Shown piece by piece: positions 22,177 through 30,666 of a stretch of DNA of 64,000 nucleotides. The DNA is taken from assembly GCA_903938815.1 (NCBI GenBank), contig CAJAES010000022.1:19562-83561 (forward strand), in the 5' to 3' direction. Within the stretch, counting starts at the first letter, position 1, and each line of letters opens with the position of its first letter. A program made the translations under genes and the position numbers. Origin of the DNA: an uncultured beta proteobacterium (GTDB lineage: Bacteria; Pseudomonadota; Gammaproteobacteria; Burkholderiales; Burkholderiaceae_C). A model generated the notes under the pieces. It saw only the letters and a list, made by a program, of their open reading frames with translations, was not told the DNA's origin and did not search any database.

Positions 22177-22194
22177 GATACCGTCATGGGTATC
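22177..22194. promoter_or_regulatory. Operator palindrome 2, covering the start codon of the adaptor gene
   Basis: Perfect inverted repeat GATACC-N6-GGTATC that spans the ATG at 22186. Same core as palindrome 1. No Shine-Dalgarno sequence precedes the ATG, so the transcript leader is short. Confidence 0.65.
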
Positions 22195-23232
22195 AAGTCG
22201 CTTTCCTTCCTGATCGCCGCAGGCCTGCTGGCCGCCTTGCCGGGCCATGCCCAGCCGGTGCCGACCGCCGTCCTGCAGTCCGCCCCGGACCAAGCCGGCT
22301 TCACGCTGAGCGGCACCCTCGAGGCCTTGCGCCAGAGCACGGTGTCGGCCCAGGTGGGCGGCAACGTGCTGGCGCTGTCCGTCAAGGCGGGTGACCGCGT
22401 CAAGGCCGGCCAGCCGCTGGCCCGGATCGACGAACGCGACACCCAGGCCGGGCTGGCCGCAGCCGACGCCGGCGTCGCGCAGGCCGATGCCCAGTGGCGC
22501 AACGCCAAGCTGAACGTCGAGCGCACGCGTGAACTGCGCCAGCAGGGCTTCATCAGCCAGGCCGCGCTGGACGTGGCCGAAACCCAGTGGCGCGCCACGC
22601 AGGCGGGGCTCGACCAGGCCCGCGCCGGCCGCTCGCAGGCCGCGCTGGCGCGCAGCTTCGCCGCCGTCACCGCGCCGTTCGACGCCATCGTGCTCGCCAC
22701 CCATGTGGAGGCCGGGGATCTGGCCGCGCCGGGCCGCCCGCTGGTCACCCTTTATACCCCCGGGGGGTTCCGGGCTGTCGTTCAGGTGCCGGCTTCGCGC
22801 TCGGCGCTGGCCCGCAGCGCCACCGCGCTTCAGGTCCAGTTGCCCGACGGCCGCTGGGTCGCACCCGCCAAGCGCACCGAACTGCCGTCCGCCGACCCGG
22901 TGTCGCAGACCGTCGAGTGGCGCCTGGATCTGGCCCCAGAAGCCGCCTCCGCCGGCCTGACCCCCGGGCAGGCGGTGCAGGTGCGATTCGCCGGCGCCGC
23001 CGCTGCCGGCGTTCCGGCGCGCGCGCTGATCCCCGCCGCCGCAGTGCTGCAGCGGGGCGAACTCACCGCCGTCTACGCCGTGCAGGAAGGCCGCTTCGTG
23101 CTGAAGCCCGTGCGCCTGGGCGCGGCCCAGGGCGTGGCCGGCATCGAGGTGCTGGCCGGGCTCAAGGCCGGTGAACGCTTTGCACTCGACGCCGTGCGTG
23201 CCGGCCTGGCCGGCGCCACGCCCGCGCCATGA
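22186..23232 (+). CDS. RND efflux periplasmic adaptor (membrane fusion protein)
   Basis: 348 residues. Signal peptide (about 1-24, ending GHAQ), then a split biotinyl-lipoyl-like domain (VSAQVGGNVLALSVKAGDRVKAGQPL near residue 50 and APFDAIVLATHVEAGDLAAPGRPL near 165) flanking a short helical hairpin, then beta-barrel and proximal domains. It should link the inner-membrane pump encoded next to an outer-membrane channel, which is not in the window. The stop overlaps the pump start (ATGA), giving translational coupling. First gene behind the twin operator. Confidence 0.9.
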   Translation: MGIKSLSFLIAAGLLAALPGHAQPVPTAVLQSAPDQAGFTLSGTLEALRQSTVSAQVGGNVLALSVKAGDRVKAGQPLARIDERDTQAGLAAADAGVAQADAQWRNAKLNVERTRELRQQGFISQAALDVAETQWRATQAGLDQARAGRSQAALARSFAAVTAPFDAIVLATHVEAGDLAAPGRPLVTLYTPGGFRAVVQVPASRSALARSATALQVQLPDGRWVAPAKRTELPSADPVSQTVEWRLDLAPEAASAGLTPGQAVQVRFAGAAAAGVPARALIPAAAVLQRGELTAVYAVQEGRFVLKPVRLGAAQGVAGIEVLAGLKAGERFALDAVRAGLAGATPAP

Positions 23233-26200
23233 GCCTCGGCACCTCCGGCCGCCTGGCGGCCAGCTTCCAGTCCAGCGCGATGACGCCCCTGCTGGCGATC
23301 GTGGCGCTGCTGCTCGGCCTGTTCGCCGTGCTCGTGACCCCGCGCGAGGAAGAGCCGCAGATCAACGTCACGATGGCCAACGTGCTGATCCCCTTCCCGG
23401 GTGCCGGCAGCGCCGACGTGCAGAACCTGGTGGCGCGCCCTGCGGAGCAGGTGCTCTCGCAGATCGCGGGCATCCAGCACACGTACTCGGTGGCGCGGCC
23501 CGGCATGGCGCTGGTGACGGTGCAGTTCGAGGTGGGCGTGCCGCGCACCGAGGCGCTGGTGCGCCTGTACGACGTGCTCAACGCCAACCAGGACTGGCTG
23601 CCGCAGGGCCTGGGCGCGCTGCCGCCCATCGTCAAGCCCAAGGGCATCGACGACGTGCCCGTGCTCGCGCTGACGCTGTGGACGCGCGACGCCCAGAGCG
23701 CCCTGGCACTCGAACGCGTGGCGGTGTCGATCGAGGCCGAACTGAAGCGGGTGCCGGGCACGCGCGAGGTCAAGACCATCGGCGGCCCCGGCCAGGCCGT
23801 GAATGTGGCCATCGACCCGGCGCGCCTGCGCGCCCGCGGCGTGGACCTGATGCAGCTGCAGCGCACGCTGCAGGGCGCCAACCTGGCGATGCCGGCAGGC
23901 GCCGTGATGGACGCCAACGGCAAGGGCATGCTGACCGTGGAAACCGGCGAGTTCCTGAAGAGCGCCGAGGAAGTGGGCGAGCTGGTGGTGGGCGTGCACG
24001 CCGGCAAGCCGGTCTACCTGCGCGAGGTGGCGTCGGTGGAGCCCGGCTCGGCGCAGAGCCGGCGCCACGTGTGGTTCACGCCCGGCAAGGACGGCGGCGC
24101 CTACCCGGCGGTGACGGTCAGCGTCACGAAGAAGCCGGGCGAGAACGCCGTGGACGTGTCGCGCGCCGTGCGGGCCCGCATCGACGAGTTGCGCAACACC
24201 GTCATTCCCCCGGGCGTGGAGACCTCCATCACTCGCGACTACGGCGAGACGGCCGCGGAAAAGGCCAACCAGCTGATCATGAAGCTGGCCTTCGCCACCG
24301 GTTCGGTGATCCTGCTGGTGGGCCTGGCGCTGGGCCGGCGCGAGGCGGTGATCGTCGGCGCGGCGGTGATCCTCACGCTGACGGCCACGCTGTTCGCCAG
24401 CTGGGCCTGGGGCTTCACGCTCAACCGCGTGAGCCTGTTCGCGCTGATCTTCTCCATCGGCATCCTGGTCGACGACGCCATCGTGGTGGTGGAGAACATC
24501 CACCGCCACCAGCAGCTCACGCCGGAGCTGCCGCTGTCGCAGATCATTCCCGCCGCTGTAGACGAGGTCGGCGGCCCGACGATCCTGGCCACGCTGACCG
24601 TGATCGCGGCACTGCTGCCGATGGCCTTCGTGACGGGGCTGATGGGCCCTTACATGAGCCCGATCCCCATCAACGCGAGCCTGGGCATGGCCATCTCGCT
24701 GGCCATCGCCTTCACCGTCACGCCCTGGCTGGCGCTGAAGCTGATGAAGCCGCACAAGGCGGGTGAACACCACGAGCCGAAGGGCCTGGCTGCGAAGCTG
24801 CCGCGCGTGTTCACGGCCCTGCTGATGCCGTTCCTGGACAGCGCGCGCAAGCGCTGGCTGCTGCTGGCCGGCATCCTGGCCGCGCTGATGCTCTCGGTGG
24901 GGCTCACCGCAGTCCAGTGGGTCGTGCTGAAGATGCTGCCCTTCGACAACAAGAGCGAATTCGCGCTCGTCGTCGACATGCCGGCCGGCACGCCGCTGGA
25001 GGACACGGCCGCAGCGCTGCACGAGATGGGTGGCTTCCTGGCGCGCCAGCCCGAGGTGCGCGACCTGCAGGGCTACGCCGGCACCGCCAGCCCCATCACC
25101 TTCAACGGCCTGGTGCGCCAGTACGAATTCCGCGCCGACGCCGAACTGGGCGAGTTGCAGGTGAACCTGGTCCACAAATCGCAGCGCAAGGAGCAGAGCC
25201 ATGCGATCGCGCAGCGCCTGCAGCCCGAACTGCTGAAGATCGCGGCGCGCCACGGCGCCCGGCTGAAGGTGGTGGAAGTGCCGCCCGGCCCGCCGGTGCT
25301 GAGCCCCATCGTCGCCGAGGTCTACGGCCCCGACGAAGCCGGCCGCCAGAAGCTGGCCGCACGGCTGGCGGGTCAGTTCGCCGCGACGCCGGACATCACC
25401 TCCGTCGACACCACGCTGCGCGAGGACGCGCCGCGCGCCTTCCTGCGCATCAACCGGCAGCGCGCCGAATCACTGGGCATCCCGGTGGCCGTGATCGCGC
25501 AGACGGTGCAGGGCGCACTCTCCGGCGTCGACGCCGCCTGGCTGCACGACGGCCACAGCCTGCGCGCGGTGCCGGTGCGGCTGCAGCTGCCGCGCGCCGA
25601 TCAGGTGGGCCTGGACGCCCTGCTGGCCCTGCCGCTGCGCGCGGCCACGGGGGCTCTGGTGCCGCTGTCGGAACTGGTGCGCGTGGAGCGCGGCGTGATC
25701 GACAAGCCGCTCTTCACCAAGAACCTCCAGGGCGTGAGCTACGTGTACGCCGATGTCGCCTCCGGCGGCGCCACACCCGACTCGCCGCTCTACGGCCTGT
25801 TCGGCCTGCGCGGCGGGCTGCAGGCCTCGGCGCTGCCGGGCACTGGCGAACTGGGCGAATACTGGATCCACCAGCCCAGCGACCCGTACCGCGCCTACGC
25901 CATCAAGTGGGACGGCGAGTGGCAGGTCACCTACGAGACCTTCCGAGACATGGGCGCGGCCTACGGCGTGGGCCTGATCCTGATCTACCTGCTGGTGGTG
26001 GCGCAGTTCCGGCGCTACGACACGCCGCTGGTCATCATGGCGCCGATCCCGCTGACGATCATCGGGGTGATGCCGGGCCACGCGTTGCTGGGCGCACCGT
26101 TCACGGCCACCAGCATGATCGGCATGATCGCGCTGGCCGGGATCATCGTGCGCAACTCGATCCTGCTCGTCGACTTCATCGAGCTGCAGGTGCGCCAGGG

Positions 26201-26441
26201 CACGGCCTTCAAGGACGCCGTGGTCAACGCGGCCGCCGTGCGCGCACAGCCCATCGCCCTGACGGGGCTGGCCGCCATGGTGGGCGCTTTTTTCATCCTC
26301 GACGACCCCATCTTCAACGGTCTGGCCATCTCGCTGATCTTCGGCATCTTCGTGTCGACGCTGCTGACGCTGGTCGTGATCCCGGTCCTGTACTACGCGG
26401 CGAACCGGCGCCGCCTCGAAACCCAAGGAGTGACTCCATGA
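23229..26441 (+). CDS. RND-family efflux pump, inner-membrane permease
   Basis: 1070 residues, usual for HAE-type RND pumps. Twelve membrane segments in two halves with large periplasmic loops after TM1 and TM7. The TM4 proton-relay motif SIGILVDDAIVVVEN (D415, D416) is intact. N-terminal TPREEEPQINVTMANVLIPFPG resembles RND members outside the classic AcrB group. The substrate is unknown. Context (DUF2892, CsoR-type sensor, OsmC, SLAC1) suggests a reactive sulfur, oxidant or metal stress compound and not antibiotics. It overlaps both the preceding and following genes by four bases. Confidence 0.92.
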   Translation: MSLGTSGRLAASFQSSAMTPLLAIVALLLGLFAVLVTPREEEPQINVTMANVLIPFPGAGSADVQNLVARPAEQVLSQIAGIQHTYSVARPGMALVTVQFEVGVPRTEALVRLYDVLNANQDWLPQGLGALPPIVKPKGIDDVPVLALTLWTRDAQSALALERVAVSIEAELKRVPGTREVKTIGGPGQAVNVAIDPARLRARGVDLMQLQRTLQGANLAMPAGAVMDANGKGMLTVETGEFLKSAEEVGELVVGVHAGKPVYLREVASVEPGSAQSRRHVWFTPGKDGGAYPAVTVSVTKKPGENAVDVSRAVRARIDELRNTVIPPGVETSITRDYGETAAEKANQLIMKLAFATGSVILLVGLALGRREAVIVGAAVILTLTATLFASWAWGFTLNRVSLFALIFSIGILVDDAIVVVENIHRHQQLTPELPLSQIIPAAVDEVGGPTILATLTVIAALLPMAFVTGLMGPYMSPIPINASLGMAISLAIAFTVTPWLALKLMKPHKAGEHHEPKGLAAKLPRVFTALLMPFLDSARKRWLLLAGILAALMLSVGLTAVQWVVLKMLPFDNKSEFALVVDMPAGTPLEDTAAALHEMGGFLARQPEVRDLQGYAGTASPITFNGLVRQYEFRADAELGELQVNLVHKSQRKEQSHAIAQRLQPELLKIAARHGARLKVVEVPPGPPVLSPIVAEVYGPDEAGRQKLAARLAGQFAATPDITSVDTTLREDAPRAFLRINRQRAESLGIPVAVIAQTVQGALSGVDAAWLHDGHSLRAVPVRLQLPRADQVGLDALLALPLRAATGALVPLSELVRVERGVIDKPLFTKNLQGVSYVYADVASGGATPDSPLYGLFGLRGGLQASALPGTGELGEYWIHQPSDPYRAYAIKWDGEWQVTYETFRDMGAAYGVGLILIYLLVVAQFRRYDTPLVIMAPIPLTIIGVMPGHALLGAPFTATSMIGMIALAGIIVRNSILLVDFIELQVRQGTAFKDAVVNAAAVRAQPIALTGLAAMVGAFFILDDPIFNGLAISLIFGIFVSTLLTLVVIPVLYYAANRRRLETQGVTP

Positions 26442-26662
26442 CGATCGAACGCTACATCCGCATCTTCGCGGGCCTCTTCATCCTGATCTCGCTGGCCCTG
26501 GGCGTGCAGGGCAGCCCGCTGTTCGTCAGTTCCTGGTGGCTGGCCTTCACGGCCTTCGTCGGCCTGAACCTGTTCCAGTTCGGCTTCACGAACTTCTGCC
26601 CGATGGGCCTGATCCTCAAGAAGCTGGGTGTGCCGGAATCAGTCACAGCTTGCAGCCGCTAA
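26438..26662 (+). CDS. DUF2892 (YgaP-like) small membrane protein
   Basis: 74 residues with two predicted membrane helices (about 8-28 and 33-52) and the conserved FCPMG cysteine motif near residue 54. The family is the membrane part of YgaP-type rhodaneses and is frequent near thiosulfate, polysulfide and CsoR/BigR-type genes; its function is not firmly known. Its ATG overlaps the pump stop, and the RBS AAGGAG lies inside the 3' end of the pump gene. Confidence 0.88.
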   Translation: MTIERYIRIFAGLFILISLALGVQGSPLFVSSWWLAFTAFVGLNLFQFGFTNFCPMGLILKKLGVPESVTACSR

Positions 26663-26672
26663 AGGACCCACA

Positions 26673-27005
26673 ATGACAATCCTCAAGGATCCGATCGCAA
26701 ACGAGGATTGCGCCATGGCTGTACTCACCGACGAAAAGAACCGCACGGATCTGCTGAACCGGCTCAAGCGGGCCGAAGGCCAGTTGCGCGGCATCCAGCG
26801 AATGATCGACGAAGGCGAACCCTGCCTCGACATCGCCAACCAGATGGCCGCCGTGCGCAAGGCATTGGACAGCACCTATGTGCGCATGACGGTCTGCTTC
26901 ATGGAGCAGGAACTCGACCTGCGCCTGGGCAGCGACCCGACCCTGCACGCGAAGCTCGGCCCCATGCTCGAGGACATCCAGTCCCTGCTCGGGAAGGTGC
27001 GTTGA
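26673..27005 (+). CDS. CsoR/FrmR-family (DUF156) transcriptional repressor with altered sensor site
   Basis: 110 residues from the ATG at 26673 (RBS AAAGGA); an alternative ATG at 26715 would give 96. All-helical DUF156 fold: LLNRLKRAEGQLRGIQRMI, then the first conserved cysteine (C51, in GEPCLDIANQ). At the second ligand site the canonical His and Cys are absent: the segment reads RMTVCFMEQEL, with Cys one position before the usual His, Phe at the His, and Glu where CsoR has Cys. This fits neither a copper CsoR nor FrmR exactly; a cysteine-pair sensor, as in sulfur-responsive CstR, is possible. Likely binds the twin operator at 22147-22194. Confidence 0.88.
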   Translation: MTILKDPIANEDCAMAVLTDEKNRTDLLNRLKRAEGQLRGIQRMIDEGEPCLDIANQMAAVRKALDSTYVRMTVCFMEQELDLRLGSDPTLHAKLGPMLEDIQSLLGKVR

Positions 27006-27451
27006 GCGGAGACAAGGCCGTCACCGTGCGCCTGAGCCAGGTGCGGGATTTCCAGTTCGACATCGATTTCGGTGGCGGGCTGCCGGCGCTGCGCGCCGAC
27101 GAACCGCCTCCCCTGGGCCAGGGCACCGGGCCGACGCCGGTGCAGTTGCTGACCGCCTCGGTCGGCAACTGCCTCAGCGACTCGCTGCTCTTCGCACTGC
27201 GCAAGTTCAAGCAGGCGCCCGACCCCATCCACACCGAGGTCACGGCCGAAGTGGGCCGCAACGCCGAAGGCCGGATGCGCGTCCTCGGCATGGACGCAAA
27301 GCTGACGCTCGGCGTGCCGGCCGGGCAGCTCGAGCACCTGGACCGCGTCCTGGGCAGCTTCGAGGGCTACTGCACCGTGACGCAGAGCGTGGCGGGTGCG
27401 TTCCCCGTGCGCGTGAGCGTGGTCGATTCGGAAGGCAAAGTGCTGAAGTGA
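27002..27451 (+). CDS. OsmC-family protein
   Basis: 149 residues from a TTG that overlaps the repressor stop (TTGA). OsmC/Ohr-fold protein with the two redox cysteines conserved: C57 in SVGNCLSD and C124 in EGYCTVTQS. Ohr/OsmC enzymes reduce organic hydroperoxides through a Cys pair; related members act on other oxidised thiols. A GTG at 27026 is the alternative start. Its stop overlaps the next start (GTGA), so repressor, OsmC and SLAC1 are translationally coupled. Confidence 0.85.
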   Translation: MSGDKAVTVRLSQVRDFQFDIDFGGGLPALRADEPPPLGQGTGPTPVQLLTASVGNCLSDSLLFALRKFKQAPDPIHTEVTAEVGRNAEGRMRVLGMDAKLTLGVPAGQLEHLDRVLGSFEGYCTVTQSVAGAFPVRVSVVDSEGKVLK

Positions 27452-28428
27452 GGTTCGCCCCGCTGCGCTACCTGTTCCCCGGCTGGTATGCCGTCCCGAT
27501 GGGCCTGGCCGGGCTGGCGCTGGCCTGGCACCGGGCCGTGCCGCTGATGGGCGACATGGCCAGTGCGATGGCCCTGCTGGCCGGCGGCCTTGCGGCCGCC
27601 AGCTTTGCAGTGCTGCTGGTGGCGACAGCCTTGCGCGGCTGGTTCCATGCCGATGCCTGGCGCGAGGACCGGCAGCACCCGGTGCGCCACACCTTCGTCG
27701 CGACGCTGCCCATCTCCGTGCTGCTGGTGGCCACCGTGGCCGTGGCACTGTTCGGGCCGCATCCGCTGGCCAACGCGCTCTGGTGGGTCGGCAGCCTGGG
27801 GCAGCTCTTCGCGACCGTCTGGGTCCTGAGCCGCTGGTGGGGCCGCCTGGCCTGGCCGTCGGTGACCCCTGCCCTGTTCATTCCCATCGTCGGCAACGTG
27901 ATCGCGCCGCTGGCCGGCGTCACCCTGGGTCACGCCGACTGGTCAGCGGCGCAGTTCGGCATCGGGCTGCTGTTCTGGCCCGTGGTGCTGGTGCTGGTCA
28001 TCGTGCGCACGGCCGTGCAGGGGCTGTGGCCCGAGCGGCTTCGGCCCACCACCTTCATCTTCATGGCGCCGCCGGCCGTCGTGGGCCTGGCGGCACTGCA
28101 GCTGGGCGCGCCGCTGGTGCTGGCCTGGATGTGCTGGGGCATGGCGGTCTTCTGCTTCCTGTGGGTGGGCATGCAGGTGAAGCAGATCGCGGCGCTGCCG
28201 GTCTCGCTGCCGCACTGGGGCATGTCGTTCCCGCTCGCCGCGCTGGCCGCCCTGACGCTGCGGCTGGCCACCCCGGGCTCCCTGCTCTCGGTGCTGGGGC
28301 CGGCCCTGCTGGCCTTGACATCGCTGGTGGTGCTGGGGCTGCTGTTCGCCACCGTGCGCGGCCTGCGCGACGGCAGCCTGCTGGCCCCCGAACCGGTGGC
28401 GTCCATCGTGCCCGCAGCAGCGGGCTGA
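27448..28428 (+). CDS. SLAC1/TehA-family anion channel or transporter
   Basis: 326 residues with ten predicted membrane helices and the N-terminal family signature (LFPGWYAVPMGLAGLALAW). The TDT/SLAC1 family includes TehA, the yeast sulfite exporter Ssu1 and plant anion channels. The GTG start overlaps the osmC stop. Last gene of the six-gene operon. Sulfite or another small anion would fit with the DUF2892 and thiol-type sensor genes, but this is inference. Confidence 0.85.
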   Translation: MRFAPLRYLFPGWYAVPMGLAGLALAWHRAVPLMGDMASAMALLAGGLAAASFAVLLVATALRGWFHADAWREDRQHPVRHTFVATLPISVLLVATVAVALFGPHPLANALWWVGSLGQLFATVWVLSRWWGRLAWPSVTPALFIPIVGNVIAPLAGVTLGHADWSAAQFGIGLLFWPVVLVLVIVRTAVQGLWPERLRPTTFIFMAPPAVVGLAALQLGAPLVLAWMCWGMAVFCFLWVGMQVKQIAALPVSLPHWGMSFPLAALAALTLRLATPGSLLSVLGPALLALTSLVVLGLLFATVRGLRDGSLLAPEPVASIVPAAAG

Positions 28429-28481
28429 GAGAGCCTTGCCCGGCTGCGCGGGCTGGACAGGAGAGCGCCCGGCTGCGCCGT

Positions 28482-30545
28482 CTAGGTGACGACACGCCCG
28501 CCGTCGATCACGATCACGCGGTCGGCAGCGGCCACGGTCTGCGGCCGGTGCGCGATGGCGACGCGCGTCAGGCTGAGGCTTCGCACGGCATCGTTGACGG
28601 CCTGCTCGCGTGCCAGGTCCAGCGCGCTCGTGGCCTCGTCGAGCAGCAGAACCTGCGGCCCGCGGTACAGCGCGCGCGCCAGCAGCACGCGCTGCTTCTG
28701 CCCGCCCGACAAGGTGTGGCCGAGGTCGCCCACCAGGCTGTGCCAGCGCATCGGCATGGCCTCGATCTCGTCGGCCACGGCGGCCAGCCGGGCGCAGGCC
28801 GCCACGCGCTCCAGGTCGGGCGAAGGCTCGAAGCCGGCGATGTTGTCCGCGATGGAGCCCGCGAACAGCGGCTCGTCCTGCATCACCGCGCCCACCCGCG
28901 AGCGCCACTCCCGCAGGCCCACGCCGGCCAGCGGCTGGCCACCGACGCGGATCTCGCCGCCCGTGGGCTCGTACAGGCCGAGCAGCAGTTTCAGCAAGGT
29001 GGACTTGCCGCCGCCTGAAGGCCCGGTGATGGCCACCGACTCGCCGGCCTCGATGCGCAGGTGGATGCCCTGCAGCACCTCGGGCTCGCCATCGGCGTAG
29101 CGGAAGCTCACGTTCACGAGTTCGATGGCAGGCGGGCCCGGCGGCAGCGGCACCGGCTCCGCGGGGCCCAGGGTCTCGGGCGGCGTGAGCGCGATGTCGG
29201 CCAGCCGCTCGCCCTGCAGGCGCAGCATCCACAGCTCGACGCCGCGGTCGATGAGGGTGCTGCAGCGCAGCGCGAACTGTTCCTTGTAGGCCAGGAAGGC
29301 GAAGAGCATGCCGAGGGTCAGCTGCCGGTCGAGCACGAGCAGCGCCCCGAGCCAGATCACGGCCACGCGCTCCAGGCCGAACAGCAGGCGGTGGCCGCTG
29401 GCGAAGCCGAGTTCGAGCCGGCGCGCGGCCACGTCGGCATTCGTCGCGTCCACCACCAGGCTGGAGAATCGCGCCTGCCGGTCGGGCTCGGCGCCGAAGA
29501 GCTTGATGGCGGCCATGCCGCGCAGGGATTCGAGAAAGTGGCTGGCCTGGCGCGCCTCGTGCACGAGCACTTCTTCGCTGGCACGGCGCAAGGGAAGGTA
29601 GCCCCAGGCGCGCAGCGCGGCGTACAAGGCCACCGCGGCCAGCGCGATGCCGGCCAGCGGCGGGCTGTAGACCAGCATCAGCACCAGCGTCAGCAGCACC
29701 AGCAGGCCGTCGAGCAGCGCTTCGACGAAGCTGCCCGTGAGCGTGCGCTGGATCTGCCGCACCGAGCCGAAGCGTGACCAGATGTCGCCCGCATGGCGCT
29801 TCTCGAACCAAGGCAGCGGCAGGCGCAGCAGGTGCGCGAACACGTTCGCGAGCCACTGCTGGTTCAGCCCCGCCGAGAGCGCCAGCACCGCCCAGCCCCG
29901 CAGCGCGGCGGTCGCGGCCTGGAACAGCACCAGGCCGCCGAAGCCCAGGCCCAGCACCAGCAGCAGGTCGCGGTCGCCGGTGACGAGCACGTCGTCGACC
30001 ACCCATTGCAGCAGGAAGGGGTTCAGCAGCACGAAAGCCTCGAGCACCAGCGCGAGCACGAGGATCTGCGAGAGCGCGCGCTTCAGGCCGCTGACGGGGC
30101 CCAGCAACTGGGCTAGCCGCAGGCGCTGGCGTTCGTTGCGGGGCTGGAAGTCGGGCGTCGGCGTGAGTTCCAGGGCGATGCCGGTGAAATGGGGCGAGGC
30201 CTCCTCGAGCGTCATGCGGCGCGCGCCGCTGGCGGGATCGTGCACCCAGAGATGCCGCCCGCTCACCCGAACCAGCACCACGAAGTGGTTCATGTCCCAG
30301 TGCAGGATGCAGGGCGTGCGCAGTTGCTGCAGGTGCGTCAGGTCGGCGCGCAGCGCGCGCGCCTGCAGCTGCAGCGTGCTCGCCATGCGCACCAGGTCGG
30401 GCAGCGTCACGCCCTTGAGCGACAGGGAAAACCGGCGGCGCAACGCGGGCAGGTCCGTCGCGTGGCCGTGCGCGCCGGCCACCATGGCCAGGCAGGCCAG
30501 GCCGCACTCGGCGGCCTCCGTCTGGAGGATCAGCGGTACTTTCAC
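28482..30545 (-). CDS. C39-peptidase ABC exporter for double-glycine peptides
   Basis: 687 residues from a GTG at 30545. N-terminal C39 cysteine protease (about 1-130) with Q8, C14 in AAECGLACLAM, H87 in DMNHFVVL and D103 in VHDPASG, so catalytically complete. Six membrane helices (about 155-430) and an ATPase follow (GPSGGGKST, LSGGQKQR, LLLDEATSALD). Such exporters cut leader peptides after Gly-Gly and secrete the product. The peptide gene at 32033 has a matching GG leader. The HlyD-type adaptor is encoded just upstream in the same direction. Confidence 0.95.
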   Translation of the reverse strand: MKVPLILQTEAAECGLACLAMVAGAHGHATDLPALRRRFSLSLKGVTLPDLVRMASTLQLQARALRADLTHLQQLRTPCILHWDMNHFVVLVRVSGRHLWVHDPASGARRMTLEEASPHFTGIALELTPTPDFQPRNERQRLRLAQLLGPVSGLKRALSQILVLALVLEAFVLLNPFLLQWVVDDVLVTGDRDLLLVLGLGFGGLVLFQAATAALRGWAVLALSAGLNQQWLANVFAHLLRLPLPWFEKRHAGDIWSRFGSVRQIQRTLTGSFVEALLDGLLVLLTLVLMLVYSPPLAGIALAAVALYAALRAWGYLPLRRASEEVLVHEARQASHFLESLRGMAAIKLFGAEPDRQARFSSLVVDATNADVAARRLELGFASGHRLLFGLERVAVIWLGALLVLDRQLTLGMLFAFLAYKEQFALRCSTLIDRGVELWMLRLQGERLADIALTPPETLGPAEPVPLPPGPPAIELVNVSFRYADGEPEVLQGIHLRIEAGESVAITGPSGGGKSTLLKLLLGLYEPTGGEIRVGGQPLAGVGLREWRSRVGAVMQDEPLFAGSIADNIAGFEPSPDLERVAACARLAAVADEIEAMPMRWHSLVGDLGHTLSGGQKQRVLLARALYRGPQVLLLDEATSALDLAREQAVNDAVRSLSLTRVAIAHRPQTVAAADRVIVIDGGRVVT

Positions 30546-30597
30546 CGGAGGAAACGCGGGAGAAAACGCGAGAGCAGACGCGGGAGCAGACGCGGGT
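30546..30597 (-). repeat. Degenerate 12-bp tandem repeat before the exporter gene
   Basis: About four units like CCCGCGTCTGCT (minus strand) immediately upstream of the GTG start. They lie in the 121-base spacer between the adaptor and exporter genes. No good Shine-Dalgarno sequence is seen. Confidence 0.6.
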
Positions 30598-30666
30598 TCA
30601 CGCGCCGGGTTGGGCGGGGGACCGGGCGCAGGAATCCGGCAGCGGAGCGTCCAGGGCGGCGTGGCA

